64,000 nt of DNA from Pontibacter russatus (GCF_009931655.1 NZ_CP047984.1:4605001-4669000), one strand, 5' to 3'; shown: positions 35,931 to 45,430, counted from the first letter of the stretch. The notes: generated by a model from the sequence alone, not told the origin. Made by a program: numbers and translations.

Positions 35931-36139
35931 GCCGGGCGATTAGGAAAACGGTTGCATATATGAGGGCGCTATCGGTTCACCCCCTATATGCAAATTGGAA
36001 TTGTTCCGCAGCTATATATAAAGTTATACCCGGAAGTGGTGACCGCAGGGATTTACAGCAGCATGAAGCATATGTAAAACAGCTCAAGGTTTGAGCCTAT
36101 ATAGGTTGATGCCTTGCTGTAGCATTAAACCGTTTAGGC

Positions 36140-37975
36140 TTAGTCCCCCTCCCGCGAGCGGAGCAGGCCAGCGGGCACCAGCAACTTGCCGGTAAGAGGC
36201 TCAATGATGCCGTTGCGCTCGTCTTCGATGTCGGTGGCCTGGGTGTAGACATCACCGGCAATTGGGCGGTTGCGGAGTTCCTGCTTGTAGGCGCGGATGC
36301 GCTCCGCCCGCTCCCCCGGCCCCTGCGGCCCTCCGTAGTCAGCAAACCCGAAGCCGCCCCACTCGCTCACAATCAGCGGCGACTGCCCCCTGTAAAAGTA
36401 GGGGTCTCCGACCACCAGCGGGAAAGCCGCCACGCCCTCCAGTTGCCCCTGCGTCAGGGCATCGAGCAACTCCCGCCACCTTTCCAGTTCCGGGGTATAT
36501 AAATGGGCTGTCAGGATATCGGACTTCAGCTTTCCCTCGAACGAGATATGCTGCCAGCCATCGTTGTCGACCACCAGAAACTGCGGGTGCCGGATTTTCA
36601 TATAGTGGTAGGTATTGATGATGTACTGGCGCGTGTCCGGGTTGGTGGCGATGTCCTGGGCTCCCCAGTCCTCGTTATACAGGCTCCAGATCACCACCGA
36701 AGGGTTTGTCTCGATCAGGGCGAGCATCCGGAGCAGCTCGGCCCAGTGGTTCTCCCGGCTTTTCTGGGTAGAGCTGTGTGGGCTGGGCACCTCCACCCAC
36801 AGCAGCAGCCCTATGCTGTCGGCAAGGTTATAAATGCGGGGATCGATTCCGGCGATGTGCACCCGCACCAGGTTGCAGCCCAGTTCCTTCATTGCGAACA
36901 TATGGCGCCGCGTCTCCTCATAGGTGGAGGTGCCGGGCTGATACAGGATGCCGTCTATGTAGATGGACTTGTTGTTGAGGTAGAGGTAGCGGCCCCTGGC
37001 CTCAAACTTACGCAGCCCGAAGTGCGCCACGATCTTTGCGGAGTACCCGTTGGCGTCAATCAGCTCCGCCACCAGGCGGTATAGGTGCGGGTTGTCCGGC
37101 GACCACCACTGGGTGCCGGGTGCGTGTACCACCATGTTCTGCTGTTTCTGCCCGGCGTTCAGGCGCAGGTTAAAGTCGGAGGTATAGAGGGGTTCTGCCT
37201 GCTGCTCGTCACGCTCATATATCCGGATACGGATGGTGTAGGGCCCCGGGTCGTGGATGCGCGTTGTCAGGTTGAAGCGGATGAGGGAGTCTTCGATGAT
37301 GCTCACCACGCCCACCCGTGACCGGAGCCGGTTGCGCTCCACGGTCTCCAGCCAGACACTGCGCACGGCCCCGGTCTGTGTCTGGTACCAGATGCCGCCC
37401 CGCTTGTACACATGCGATTCCTGCTTGCCCCGCGTGGTTTCTGCGCTCATCGTGTCCACAATGCGCACGGTCAGGTGGTTCACGGGCAGCAGGTGGTCTT
37501 CCTGTATCTCGTATGAGAAGGAGGTGTACTCCCCGTAATGCACCTCTTCCCCCTCAATGGTGCTCAGCAGGCGGCCGTTCAGCCACGCGCGGGTCTCGTA
37601 GCCGCAGGCTCCGAAGGTAAGCTGGAACATGGTTGGGGATGCGTTCAGTACTTTTTCAGGGCGTTCGAACTCACGCTCATACCAGGCAATCACTTTGTCC
37701 TGCCACGGGGCCGCCAGTTGGCCCTTGGCCGCTGTCATATGCTGCTCTACGGAGCCCGGCCAGTTGGCGGTGTGTTCATACCTGTAGCCCAGATACCAGG
37801 CCTCGCGCAGGCCACGGTCCTCCGGGTCCAGGGCAAAGTACCACTCCCCATCCAGCAGGTAGTGCGAGTTAGGGCGCAGCACCGCCCGGGGCAGCGGGTT
37901 CTGAGCGCCCCAGGCAGCGTGAGTGTCCTCTGGACCTTCGGTAGAGCTAAAATTAGAATGTGCTGTAGTAGCCAT
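36140..37975 (-). CDS. glycoside hydrolase family 2 (beta-galactosidase/glucuronidase type)
   Basis: 611 residues, cytoplasmic (no signal peptide). Domains: sugar-binding jelly roll (about 30-210, GGIWYQTQTGAVRSVWLE at its end), immunoglobulin-like domain (about 215-320) and a TIM barrel (about 325-600). The acid/base Glu is about residue 435 in WSLYNEDWG and the nucleophile Glu about 538 in LIVSEWGGFG. The length is that of the shorter GH2 type rather than LacZ. The exact sugar cannot be told. It is divergent from the glycosyltransferase at 38396. Confidence 0.9.
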   Translation of the reverse strand: MATTAHSNFSSTEGPEDTHAAWGAQNPLPRAVLRPNSHYLLDGEWYFALDPEDRGLREAWYLGYRYEHTANWPGSVEQHMTAAKGQLAAPWQDKVIAWYEREFERPEKVLNASPTMFQLTFGACGYETRAWLNGRLLSTIEGEEVHYGEYTSFSYEIQEDHLLPVNHLTVRIVDTMSAETTRGKQESHVYKRGGIWYQTQTGAVRSVWLETVERNRLRSRVGVVSIIEDSLIRFNLTTRIHDPGPYTIRIRIYERDEQQAEPLYTSDFNLRLNAGQKQQNMVVHAPGTQWWSPDNPHLYRLVAELIDANGYSAKIVAHFGLRKFEARGRYLYLNNKSIYIDGILYQPGTSTYEETRRHMFAMKELGCNLVRVHIAGIDPRIYNLADSIGLLLWVEVPSPHSSTQKSRENHWAELLRMLALIETNPSVVIWSLYNEDWGAQDIATNPDTRQYIINTYHYMKIRHPQFLVVDNDGWQHISFEGKLKSDILTAHLYTPELERWRELLDALTQGQLEGVAAFPLVVGDPYFYRGQSPLIVSEWGGFGFADYGGPQGPGERAERIRAYKQELRNRPIAGDVYTQATDIEDERNGIIEPLTGKLLVPAGLLRSREGD

Positions 37976-38395
37976 ATGCTGTTGTTTGTAGGATGTGCGG
38001 TTCCGGTTTTCTGAGTATAACGGAATTTCTCTGCTGCGGATAAGGCAAGCGCTGCTAAACCGGGAAACTCCGATGCTCCGGAACAGCGCTGACCAGGGGC
38101 AGTGGCCGGCGTTTCATGGGCCTCCCGCGGCGGCTGTCCGGGGCCTGTCGCTGTGAGCAGCACGACCACTGCATAATTCAGAATAGCTATATATAACTGT
38201 TTTATATATGGTGTTAATACTTAGGGTTTTATATGCGGTTGTAGGTATATATACATGAAGCCGGATAGGTTGTGATTTTATTACTGATATTCAGAGTTAA
38301 AGCATTCACTTTTTTCGTTCGCCAGCGTACTACCTCAATCGGCAGCATGCTGCCTTTCTATCACCCCTCACCAACACATTTAAGAAAACGAGCGA
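37976..38395. other. divergent intergenic region
   Basis: 420 bp between the GH2 gene and the glycosyltransferase. It must hold both promoters. TATATA motifs cluster at 38189-38253. No gene seen. Confidence 0.45.
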
Positions 38396-39649
38396 ATGTT
38401 TAAAGAGACACCGGAACCACCAGTGCAGCCTGCGGCTGAGCCTGTCAATTCGAATGGAGCGGCAGCCGACCGTGCTCCCGCTAAAGAAACCAAGCAGAAG
38501 GAGATTGAAGAGAGAGAATTTTTGCGGCACATGCCGGATGTAGTGTGCCTGTCGCACTTGCGCTGGGATTTTGTGTACCAGCGGCCGCAGCACCTGCTCT
38601 CCCGCTTCGCGCACTGTGCGCGGGTGTATTTTGTGGAGGAGCCGATGTTTGAGGACACGGATGTGCCTTACCTGAATGTATCCGAGCGGGAGGGAGGCGT
38701 GCAGGTGGCCGTGCCGCGCCTGCCGCACGGGTTCAACCCCGAGCAGGCAGAAAGCGCGCAGCGCGAACTGCTGGACGAACTGCTGAAAGAGCAGGAAATT
38801 AACCGCTACGCCCTCTGGTATTACACCCCCATGGCGCTGGGTTTCTCCGCTCACCTCACACCGCTGCTCACCGTCTATGACTGTATGGACGAACTGGCGG
38901 CTTTCAAGTTCGCACCACCGCGCCTGAGAGAGTTGGAGGGGGAGTTGTTCCAAAAAGCGGATCTGGTGTTCACAGGTGGGCGGAGCCTTTACGAGGCCAA
39001 GCGCAACAGGCACGCCGCCATATACGCCTTCCCCAGCAGCATCGACAAGGCCCACTTTGCCCAGGCCCGGCAGGAACTGCCGCAGCCGGAAGACCAGGCT
39101 GCCATACCGACTCCACGTCTCGGGTTTTTCGGAGTGATTGACGAGCGCCTGGATATAGCTTTGCTGGACGCCCTGTCCGAGGCGCGCCCCGACTGGCAAC
39201 TGGTGGTGGTGGGGCCGGTGGTGAAGATTGATCCGGCTTCGTTGCCCCGCCGCGCGAACATCCATTACCTGGGCGGCAAGTCCTATACAGAACTGCCCGC
39301 CTACCTGAGCGGCTGGGATGTGGCCCTGCTGCCCTTTGCCATCAACGAATCCACTGCTTTCATCAGCCCCACCAAAACGCCGGAGTACCTGGCGGCAGGC
39401 AAGCCGGTGGTCTCTACACCTGTCCGTGACGTGGTGCGGCCCTACGGGGAGGAGGGCCTGGTACACATCGCGGCCACGGCAACCGAGTTCGAGGAGGCCG
39501 TTGGGGCGGCGCTGGCACAGAGAGGGGATGAAGCGTGGGCGCGGAAAGTAGAGGGATTTATGTCAAACATGTCATGGGACCAAACCTGGGGGCAGATGGT
39601 GCGCCTGATGGCGGAGGCGGCGGGACAGAAGAAGGAGAAAAAGGCATGA
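38396..39649 (+). CDS. GT-B glycosyltransferase (group 1-like)
   Basis: 417 residues, no signal peptide. After a Pro/Ala-rich leader (1-40), MPDVVCLSHLRWDFVYQRPQHLL opens the GT-B N-terminal domain. The C-terminal domain starts at FFGVIDERLDIALLDAL (about 240) and holds PFAINESTAFISPTKTPEYLAAGKPVV, the usual nucleotide-sugar binding stretch with its Glu. It shares an ATGA overlap with UDP-galactopyranose mutase, so it may transfer galactofuranose, but the donor sugar is inferred from context only. Confidence 0.85.
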   Translation: MFKETPEPPVQPAAEPVNSNGAAADRAPAKETKQKEIEEREFLRHMPDVVCLSHLRWDFVYQRPQHLLSRFAHCARVYFVEEPMFEDTDVPYLNVSEREGGVQVAVPRLPHGFNPEQAESAQRELLDELLKEQEINRYALWYYTPMALGFSAHLTPLLTVYDCMDELAAFKFAPPRLRELEGELFQKADLVFTGGRSLYEAKRNRHAAIYAFPSSIDKAHFAQARQELPQPEDQAAIPTPRLGFFGVIDERLDIALLDALSEARPDWQLVVVGPVVKIDPASLPRRANIHYLGGKSYTELPAYLSGWDVALLPFAINESTAFISPTKTPEYLAAGKPVVSTPVRDVVRPYGEEGLVHIAATATEFEEAVGAALAQRGDEAWARKVEGFMSNMSWDQTWGQMVRLMAEAAGQKKEKKA

Positions 39650-40911
39650 GGAGCAGCATAAGCAGCGGGGAGTTGGCGCTGGAGATAAATAATGGCATTT
39701 TTGACTATTTAATCGTGGGGGCAGGTTTTGCCGGCAGCGTGCTGGCCGAGCGGCTGGCCACACAGCTGGGCAAGCGGGTGCTGATCATCGACAAGCGCCA
39801 GCACATCGGCGGCAACGCCTACGACCACTACGACGAGGCGGGGGTGCTGGTACACCGTTACGGCCCGCATATCTTCCATACCAACTCCAGAGAGGTGTTC
39901 GACTACCTTTCCGCCTTTACCGCATGGCGGCCTTACGAGCACCGGGTGCTGGCCAGCGTGGACGGGCAACTCGTGCCCATGCCCATCAACCTGGACACGG
40001 TGAACAAGCTTTACGGTCTTACACTTACCTCTTTTGAGCTGGAGAGCTTCTTTAAGTCCGTGGCCGAGGAGGTGCCGGAGGTAAAGACTTCGGAGGACGT
40101 GGTGGTAGGCCGGGTGGGGCGGGAACTGTATGAGAAGTTTTTCCGCAACTACACCCGCAAGCAGTGGGGCATGGACCCCTCGGAACTAGACAAGTCGGTG
40201 ACGGCAAGAGTGCCGGTGCGCACCAGCCGCGACGACCGCTATTTCACCGACACCTACCAGGCGATGCCTCTGCACGGTTACACGGCCATGTTCGCCAAAA
40301 TGCTGGATCACCAGAACATCAAGGTGATGCTGAACACCGATTACAGGGAGGTGCAGGACATGGTGCGCTACAGGGAGATCATATATACCGGCCCGGTGGA
40401 TGAGTACTTCGGCTTCAGGTATGGCAAACTGCCCTACCGTTCACTGGAGTTCCGGCACCAGACGCTGGAAACGGAGCGGCACCTGCCGGCGGCGGTCGTG
40501 AACTTCCCCAACGAGCATGCCTATACACGTGTCACGGAGTTCAAGTACCTGACGGGGCAGGAACACCATAAGACGAGCGTGGTTTATGAGTACCCGCAGG
40601 CCGAGGGGGACCCCTACTACCCGGTGCCGCGCCCCGAAAACGCCGAACTCTATAGAAAATACCGGAAGCTGGCGGAAGCCGAGGAAGGGGTTCACTTTGT
40701 GGGCAGGCTGGCCACGTACCGCTATTATAACATGGACCAGGTAGTGGCACAGGCCCTGACCCTTTACAAGCGGCTGTCCGGGCTGGAAGAGGAGCCTGCA
40801 GCAGCAGTGAAGATTCCGGAGACACGGCGAAAAATGGCGGCTGTGGCTGCAGCCGAGGCACCGTCGCCCAGAAGCACCATCAGCATCAACGGAAACGGCA
40901 AGCATATCTGA
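39646..40911 (+). CDS. glf: UDP-galactopyranose mutase
   Basis: 421 residues from ATG 39646, which overlaps the glycosyltransferase stop by 4 bp (ATGA). It interconverts UDP-galactopyranose and UDP-galactofuranose using reduced FAD. FAD site FDYLIVGAGFAGSVLAERLA, IDKRQHIGGNAYD and HRYGPHIFHTNS; later FFRNYTRKQWG and RVPVRTSRDDRYF carry the substrate-binding Arg residues; the C-terminal YRYYNMDQVV is typical. A hydrophilic Ala-rich tail of about 35 residues follows. Together with the preceding gene it suggests galactofuranose in a surface polymer. Confidence 0.95.
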   Translation: MRSSISSGELALEINNGIFDYLIVGAGFAGSVLAERLATQLGKRVLIIDKRQHIGGNAYDHYDEAGVLVHRYGPHIFHTNSREVFDYLSAFTAWRPYEHRVLASVDGQLVPMPINLDTVNKLYGLTLTSFELESFFKSVAEEVPEVKTSEDVVVGRVGRELYEKFFRNYTRKQWGMDPSELDKSVTARVPVRTSRDDRYFTDTYQAMPLHGYTAMFAKMLDHQNIKVMLNTDYREVQDMVRYREIIYTGPVDEYFGFRYGKLPYRSLEFRHQTLETERHLPAAVVNFPNEHAYTRVTEFKYLTGQEHHKTSVVYEYPQAEGDPYYPVPRPENAELYRKYRKLAEAEEGVHFVGRLATYRYYNMDQVVAQALTLYKRLSGLEEEPAAAVKIPETRRKMAAVAAAEAPSPRSTISINGNGKHI

Positions 40912-41104
40912 TCGCTTTCCCATGCTTGGCATAGTGTACAACTAGTTACATTTCATATATAATCAGGGGTATATATGCCATTTGCTCAATTCATAGTTGA
41001 AGGTTGGCTATGATGCAAATTAAAAGAACCGAACTTGTGGCGCGTCTGCTGCGAATGAGTCGGCATACAGGTCGCCACTATCTTCAAGCCAGCAAAGTAA
41101 AACA

Positions 41105-41399
41105 ATGGATATGGAGAGAGACCCTGTTGGGGCACCCGGTATTGCGCACGGGCAAAATCCCTTCCTGCCTTTCTGGATGGCGGGCTTTGAATGCACCGAT
41201 AAACTGTACGCCTTTAGGCAACAGAGTAGATTAAGGGCCACCTGCAACTGCAGGGGCAGGACTACCGTCGCCTGAGGTTCACATAAAGACCGTGCGCGAA
41301 GGCATCCGCTGGAGCCAGGTGGAGCTGAGCCCCTATGTATATGACTGGTCAACGGTGGGCCATATGCTGAAGCAGGGTTTTCTAATTGAGAGACAATAG
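41105..41399 (+). pseudogene. decayed family-1-glycosidase-like gene (N-terminal fragment)
   Basis: Family-like protein sequence jumps between frames. One frame from ATG 41105 reads NPFLPFWMAGFECTDKLYAF (41151-41211); another then gives GNRVD; a third gives KGHLQLQGQDYRRLR (about 41234-41278); and a fourth segment HIKTVREGIRWSQVEL then SPYVYDWSTVGHMLKQG runs to TAG at 41399. In order, these make the first ~95 residues of a glycosidase-like protein that I recall beside glf-type genes in Bacteroidota. At least two frameshifts and a stop break it, and the C-terminal part is missing. Same strand as glf, about 190 bp downstream. Confidence 0.75.
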
Positions 41400-41477
41400 A
41401 TAATATATAAGTATTATATAATCAGACATATAGCATCTGCATCTTCATTCATATATAGAGGATGCGTATACCTGCCA

Positions 41478-41696
41478 TCACTCGGAGCTAATATCGATTT
41501 TGAACATCGTGCCTTTGTTTTCGGAATATACGGCTTCCATTTTGCGTTCCAGCAGGCACCCCCGGTTCTGGATGCTGTGTAGCCCGATGCCTTTCGGATA
41601 TAGGGGCGGCGTGGGCGCATGGAATTCAGCAAGCGCATCAGGGGCGCCGCCAGGATGCAGTACCCGCAGGACGCAGTGTTTGCGCCGTTGCCGCAC
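41478..41696 (-). pseudogene. remnant of a histidine-kinase ATPase domain
   Basis: About 72 codons on the minus strand. The end KGIGLHSIQNRGCLLERKM followed by YSENKGTMFKIDI matches the G2 box and last strands of HATPase domains in LytS/DesK-type kinases (pattern GIGL.NI..R, then S..GKGT.F.I.I). The upstream part is poor: the G1 DNGxG motif is not intact and no H-box or sensor region is found. Best read as a truncated, decaying kinase gene. Confidence 0.5.
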
Positions 41697-42036
41697 AACG
41701 TTATCCGGCAGGGGTACAGAATATATCGTGCCGCTGGCCGGGCCGCGGAAATCAAGGTGTGTTGAACGCCTTCTCCTGCTGCAGAATCACATTTTCCGGG
41801 CTTTCAACTCAGTTTTCGAGGCACAGGATTTTGTAACGCTAAACAGTGCTGCTTACGTATTGGTCAACATAAAATGCAGCTAATCCAACATATTTCAGGA
41901 AATATGGCACTAAAACCAAGTAAGGACTGTATAAGGAGTGAAACATATAAAGGACTACTCTATCTCGGATAAATCTAATGCATCGGTGTTGGCGGGAGAG
42001 GGGGAAGGAAGCGAGCATGAAAACAAGCGAAACACT

Positions 42037-42396
42037 ATGAACTTTGTTGATTTAAGAACAGGTTACTATTTAATGAGCTTTGCTGATTTCGAGTCGGCGG
42101 TTACCGCTTCGGAAGCTCTTTGCGCAAAAGGGTTTAAGGTGGCATATCTTAACGAAACCTCCCATATGCGCGAGTGCGAGGTGGGTTCGTACGTGCGGAG
42201 CTTTGAGTCTGCTGACACGCGGCAGTACCAGAATTACCATTACTCCAGAACGGAGCATGCGAAAGTAAAGGCGGTAGAGAGCCTGAAAACAGCGCTGGAG
42301 GTGCTGGAAGCGAAGAACCCGCAGCAGGCGAAGTTCCTCATGGTGCTGGCCCCCCAGAAGGCAAAGGCTCCGAAGTTGGGACAGTTCATGCTGTAA
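42037..42396 (+). CDS. hypothetical protein with short leader reading frame
   Basis: 119 residues from ATG 42037 (MNFVDLRTGYYLMSFADFE). A GTG at 41938 would extend it by 33 low-complexity residues and is less likely. A seven-codon frame ATG 42017 to TGA 42040 (MKTSETL) overlaps this start by ATGA and is preceded by a purine-rich GGGAGAGGGGGAAGG, suggesting coupled translation. The protein is soluble and basic, with a Lys/Ala-rich C-terminal helix (AKVKAVESLKTALEVLEAKN). No family recognised. Confidence 0.6.
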   Translation: MNFVDLRTGYYLMSFADFESAVTASEALCAKGFKVAYLNETSHMRECEVGSYVRSFESADTRQYQNYHYSRTEHAKVKAVESLKTALEVLEAKNPQQAKFLMVLAPQKAKAPKLGQFML

Positions 42397-42451
42397 AATC
42401 GCTGCCGGACAAAGCGGCGAAACCAGCTGCTATCGCTCCAACAAAGCTGTA

Positions 42452-42790
42452 TCAGCTGATTTTGCTGCTTATCCGGATATATCCTTTGGTGTAGATGCGC
42501 TTGCCACTTTCTTCATCAAACCCGTACCAGACGTCTGCTATATAGGCAGGTGTGCTGTAGCTGGTCACAAACTCCTCGTTGCCGTCAATGGTTTTATAGT
42601 CGGTCACCATCTCGTAGCCTGCGCCCAGCGCTTTGTAATACGCTTCATCGTCATCGTCGGCTTCTTCGAGGCAGCGGTTGTAGATGTGGTGGTAGCTGTC
42701 GGTCACCGCTTCGTAGAGGCGCTGCAACTCCGGTGTCTCGAACGCCATGTATCCTTCCTCGTCTTTTGTCCAGGTGCCTTGTATTTCCAT
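42452..42790 (-). CDS. small acidic hypothetical protein
   Basis: 112 residues (MEIQGTWTKDEEGYMAFETP). Very acidic, with EEADDDDEAYYKA in the middle, and aromatic-rich with many Tyr. No signal peptide or membrane segment. The C-terminal half (TPAYIADVWYGFDEESGKRIYTKG) looks beta-rich. It is convergent with the gene ending at 42396, only 55 bp apart. No family recognised. Confidence 0.65.
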   Translation of the reverse strand: MEIQGTWTKDEEGYMAFETPELQRLYEAVTDSYHHIYNRCLEEADDDDEAYYKALGAGYEMVTDYKTIDGNEEFVTSYSTPAYIADVWYGFDEESGKRIYTKGYIRISSKIS

Positions 42791-42972
42791 ATCGGCTAAG
42801 TTAGCAGAAGTGCATGAGAAGTAAACAACTCCGCTGAAAGCTGAGCCTCACGGAGTGGGCGCGCCTTCAGGGGATGATATAGTGCCTTAGCCGAATTATT
42901 TGCCATATAAATTGTGCTATCTGTTCTTTACGAGGTTTTTATATGGTGTAGTATAAAGTTATGCTATAGATG

Positions 42973-43335
42973 TCAGGCCTGCACGGGAAGCTGAACCTGA
43001 CCGAGTGCATCAATGATTTTCTCTGCCTCATCTGAAGAATACGCCTCGCGTATATAGTCTTCGTTGATGGTGAAACTGGGCGCCGCCGGGTCCCCGTCAG
43101 CCTTGTACTCCCTTCCTTCGGTCAGGCCGCTTTTTCCGGTTATGTCCAGGTTCGCGACAAGAGCGTTCGCGCGGTGCCGAAACGCCGCCCGGATAAGGGC
43201 CTCCCCTTTCTCTCCGCTGCTGGGCGTTTCCGGTTCGTGCTGCTCCGCCTCCTCCCTGATGGCCTGCGGGTCCAGGTCGTTTACCTGGCATATCTGCTCA
43301 AAAACAGCCAGTTCGGTTTCTTTCTTGTTTTCCAT
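42973..43335 (-). CDS. small acidic hypothetical protein
   Basis: 120 residues from ATG 43335 (MENKKETELAVFEQICQ); the frame is open further up to 43491 but that leader has non-coding character. Acidic and mostly helical in appearance, with VNDLDPQAIREEAEQHEPET and a C-terminal helix SSDEAEKIIDALGQV. Soluble. No family recognised. Confidence 0.65.
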   Translation of the reverse strand: MENKKETELAVFEQICQVNDLDPQAIREEAEQHEPETPSSGEKGEALIRAAFRHRANALVANLDITGKSGLTEGREYKADGDPAAPSFTINEDYIREAYSSDEAEKIIDALGQVQLPVQA

Positions 43336-44010
43336 AGTTATGAGTTTATATATGGCTTTAACGGCTGTCAGGGCACAAGGTCGCATATGGCCCGGCAAAA
43401 TTGCGCGCCACACCCGTGTCGAGGAGTCTATATAGCCAGGATGTGATTTCCTTTCGCCGAAGAGATATGATCCACCCCGAACCTCCCTCAAGAGAAGAGT
43501 CTTTTACATATAAATAAGATTCATCTCCCTGAAGGGTAGGGGGATTTCCAATCCGCAGGATTCAGTCAGCTTTATAGATACGCAGCCTGATTTATATAGC
43601 CTTTAGAGCATAAATGAAGCGGGGAAGACGAGCCACTGAAGAATATGGCTATATATAGCCAAAGTTCAGCAGGCGCTAAAACTTTCAACCGGAGCCTGCG
43701 GTTGCTTTTGAACAGGAAATCGGCATCAAGTGCTGTGTAACACTTGTGTAAATTATTTAGAAATATGTTCATGCTCAACGTTATATAGGCACAGGAGGAA
43801 TTATCCCTTTAATATGGATTAGACTGTCTCAATCAGCAAAGCAGAACAGCAGCTGGTCCATCGCTCCGCCTTCCAGAAAGCAACAGCTATGTGAAAAAAG
43901 AAAGAAGTATCCACCTCCTGACTATATATGATTGCGTGCAGAGGAGGAGGAATTGTAGGAAAGGGCAGTTTTATATATACTTGACCTAATATAATAGAGC
44001 ATATATAAAA
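43336..44010. other. intergenic, TATATA-rich
   Basis: About 675 bp with no convincing gene. TATATA or CTATATAG motifs occur near 43347, 43428, 43592, 43650, 43783, 43922, 43972 and 44001. A 68-codon minus-strand frame at 43572-43778 has no coding features. Confidence 0.45.
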
Positions 44011-44037
44011 AGAAAATCCCGGCTACAGGCCAGGATT
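44011..44037 (-). terminator. probable terminator of the dioxygenase-like gene
   Basis: Stem AATCC/GGATT (44015-44019, 44033-44037) continued by GGC/GCC. On the minus strand it is followed by TTTTCTTTTT. It lies 57 bp past the stop at 44094. Confidence 0.6.
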
Positions 44038-44093
44038 CTCAGTCAACCATTGTATGAAATAGAAATAACTTTAGGGTTTAAAACTTTCGTGTG

Positions 44094-44684
44094 CTATGCT
44101 TTCAGCACAAAAGTATAGCTGGCATTTGTGCCTCCGGAGGCTTCCGAAACTTTCATCAGGAGCGCCGGCTTGAAAATGTAATCCCGCTCATTACCGGGCT
44201 CCCCGGGGAAGTATAGCTGCGTCGTGAGCACAGGCTTGTCCGGGCCCTTCACCTTGACATGGAAGTGGCGCGTACGACCGGGGTAAAGCCCCGGCACAAT
44301 TGTTTCGAGCCGGAAGTAGCCCTGGCTGTCGGTGTACTGGTGCCCGCGCAGCCGGTAGCCGTCGTTGTCGTAATTTCCCTCGTCGTCGGCGTGCCACCAG
44401 TCCAGCAAGGCACCGCTGACGGGTTCGCATTTGGTGTTCAGCACCTGCCCGGTCAGCACAAGAGCCGTGCCCTTCATGCCTTTTTCGCGGAGGTTGCTTC
44501 GCTCTGGGGAGCGGGGGGTATAAAAGGGACCTTCTGTCTGAGAGGGGGTAGGTTCATCGTGGTCGTCGCACTCCGGCGTTGGCTCCAGCAGCTCCCTCCG
44601 TCTGAAGAAGGGAACAGCCGAAACCAGGCCCAGGAATGGAATAGCGGCGATGAGGGACAAAATGCGGCGCCTCTTGCTGTTCAT
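44094..44684 (-). CDS. exported intradiol ring-cleavage dioxygenase-like protein
   Basis: 196 residues. N-terminus SKRRRILSLIAAIPFLGLVSAVP looks like an export signal, possibly of the twin-arginine kind, or a membrane anchor. The body is an intradiol (catechol/protocatechuate) dioxygenase beta-fold: QTEGPFYTP, LTGQVLNTKCEPVSGALLDW, NYDNDGYRLRGHQYTD and YPGRTRHFHVKV. Tyr in the third motif, Tyr in YPGR and the two His in RHFHV are candidate Fe(III) ligands. An aromatic substrate cannot be named; exported versions of this fold have unknown roles. Confidence 0.85.
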   Translation of the reverse strand: MNSKRRRILSLIAAIPFLGLVSAVPFFRRRELLEPTPECDDHDEPTPSQTEGPFYTPRSPERSNLREKGMKGTALVLTGQVLNTKCEPVSGALLDWWHADDEGNYDNDGYRLRGHQYTDSQGYFRLETIVPGLYPGRTRHFHVKVKGPDKPVLTTQLYFPGEPGNERDYIFKPALLMKVSEASGGTNASYTFVLKA

Positions 44685-44752
44685 ATACCTATTGCTTTAC
44701 ATCTATAAAAATCCCAAATAAGTAACGCGCGACAACCCCCTCAGCATATATT

Positions 44753-45430
44753 TTACCTGCTGCCCAGCGACTGGCCACCGCCGCCCGCCTTCAGCTTCAG
44801 GTCGATGGTGAAGATATCTTCGATGATTTTGTCTGCCGCCGTGCCCAGCATGCCGGAGCGGTACTTGATGTCCCACTTGGTGCGGTCCAGCTCTATTCTG
44901 GCGGCTGCCTCCGCTGCCTTTCCGTCCGTTTTTACCGTGGCCGGGAAAGTGATGGCGTTGGTGATGCCCTTGATGGTGAGGTCGCCGGTGATGGTGTAGT
45001 TGGGAGCTCCCGCTTTTGCTTTCGCTATGGGGGTTGCTTTCGTTATCTTGAATGTAGACACCGGGTGCTTCTCCGCCGAGAAGAAATCCTCTGACTTCAG
45101 GTGATTGGTCAGCTTCGCGTTAAATTCCGGGTTCGTGATGTCGGTGTCCGTAATGGAAGTCATATCGATTTCAAAACTGCCCCCCACCAGTTTGCGGCCG
45201 TTCACTTCCAGGTTGCCGCTGGCCAGTTGCACCGTTCCGGTATGCTCGCCGCCAAATTTCTTTGCATTCCAGGTCATGGTGCTGCCTGCGGTGTTTACCG
45301 GCAGGGTGGTCACGGCCACGGCGGTGGTTGCAGTGGCTCCCTTAATAGGATTGTCTGTGGCGGCAACGCTTGCGCTGTGCAGCATGGTGGCCAGGGCCAG
45401 GGCGCTTAAAAGGACAGGATAGTTTCTCAT
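44753..45430 (-). CDS. YceI-family periplasmic lipid-binding-like protein
   Basis: 225 residues. Signal peptide MRNYPVLLSALALATMLHSASVAA. The YceI core runs from about 45 to 215: STMTWNAKKFGGEHTGTVQL, LVGGSFEIDMTSITDTDI, HLKSEDFFSAEKHPVSTFKI and GDLTIKGITNAITFPATV. The family forms an extended lipocalin-like barrel that binds polyisoprenoid-type lipids. A role in isoprenoid-quinone handling or stress is only inferred. It sits between the dioxygenase-like and TonB-type receptor genes on the same strand, possibly in one transcript. Confidence 0.92.
   Translation of the reverse strand: MRNYPVLLSALALATMLHSASVAATDNPIKGATATTAVAVTTLPVNTAGSTMTWNAKKFGGEHTGTVQLASGNLEVNGRKLVGGSFEIDMTSITDTDITNPEFNAKLTNHLKSEDFFSAEKHPVSTFKITKATPIAKAKAGAPNYTITGDLTIKGITNAITFPATVKTDGKAAEAAARIELDRTKWDIKYRSGMLGTAADKIIEDIFTIDLKLKAGGGGQSLGSR

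Noticed and set aside
41938..42036. N-terminal extension of the 119-residue protein from GTG 41938
   Set aside because: The extra 33 residues are low in complexity, and the leader frame with ATGA overlap supports ATG 42037.
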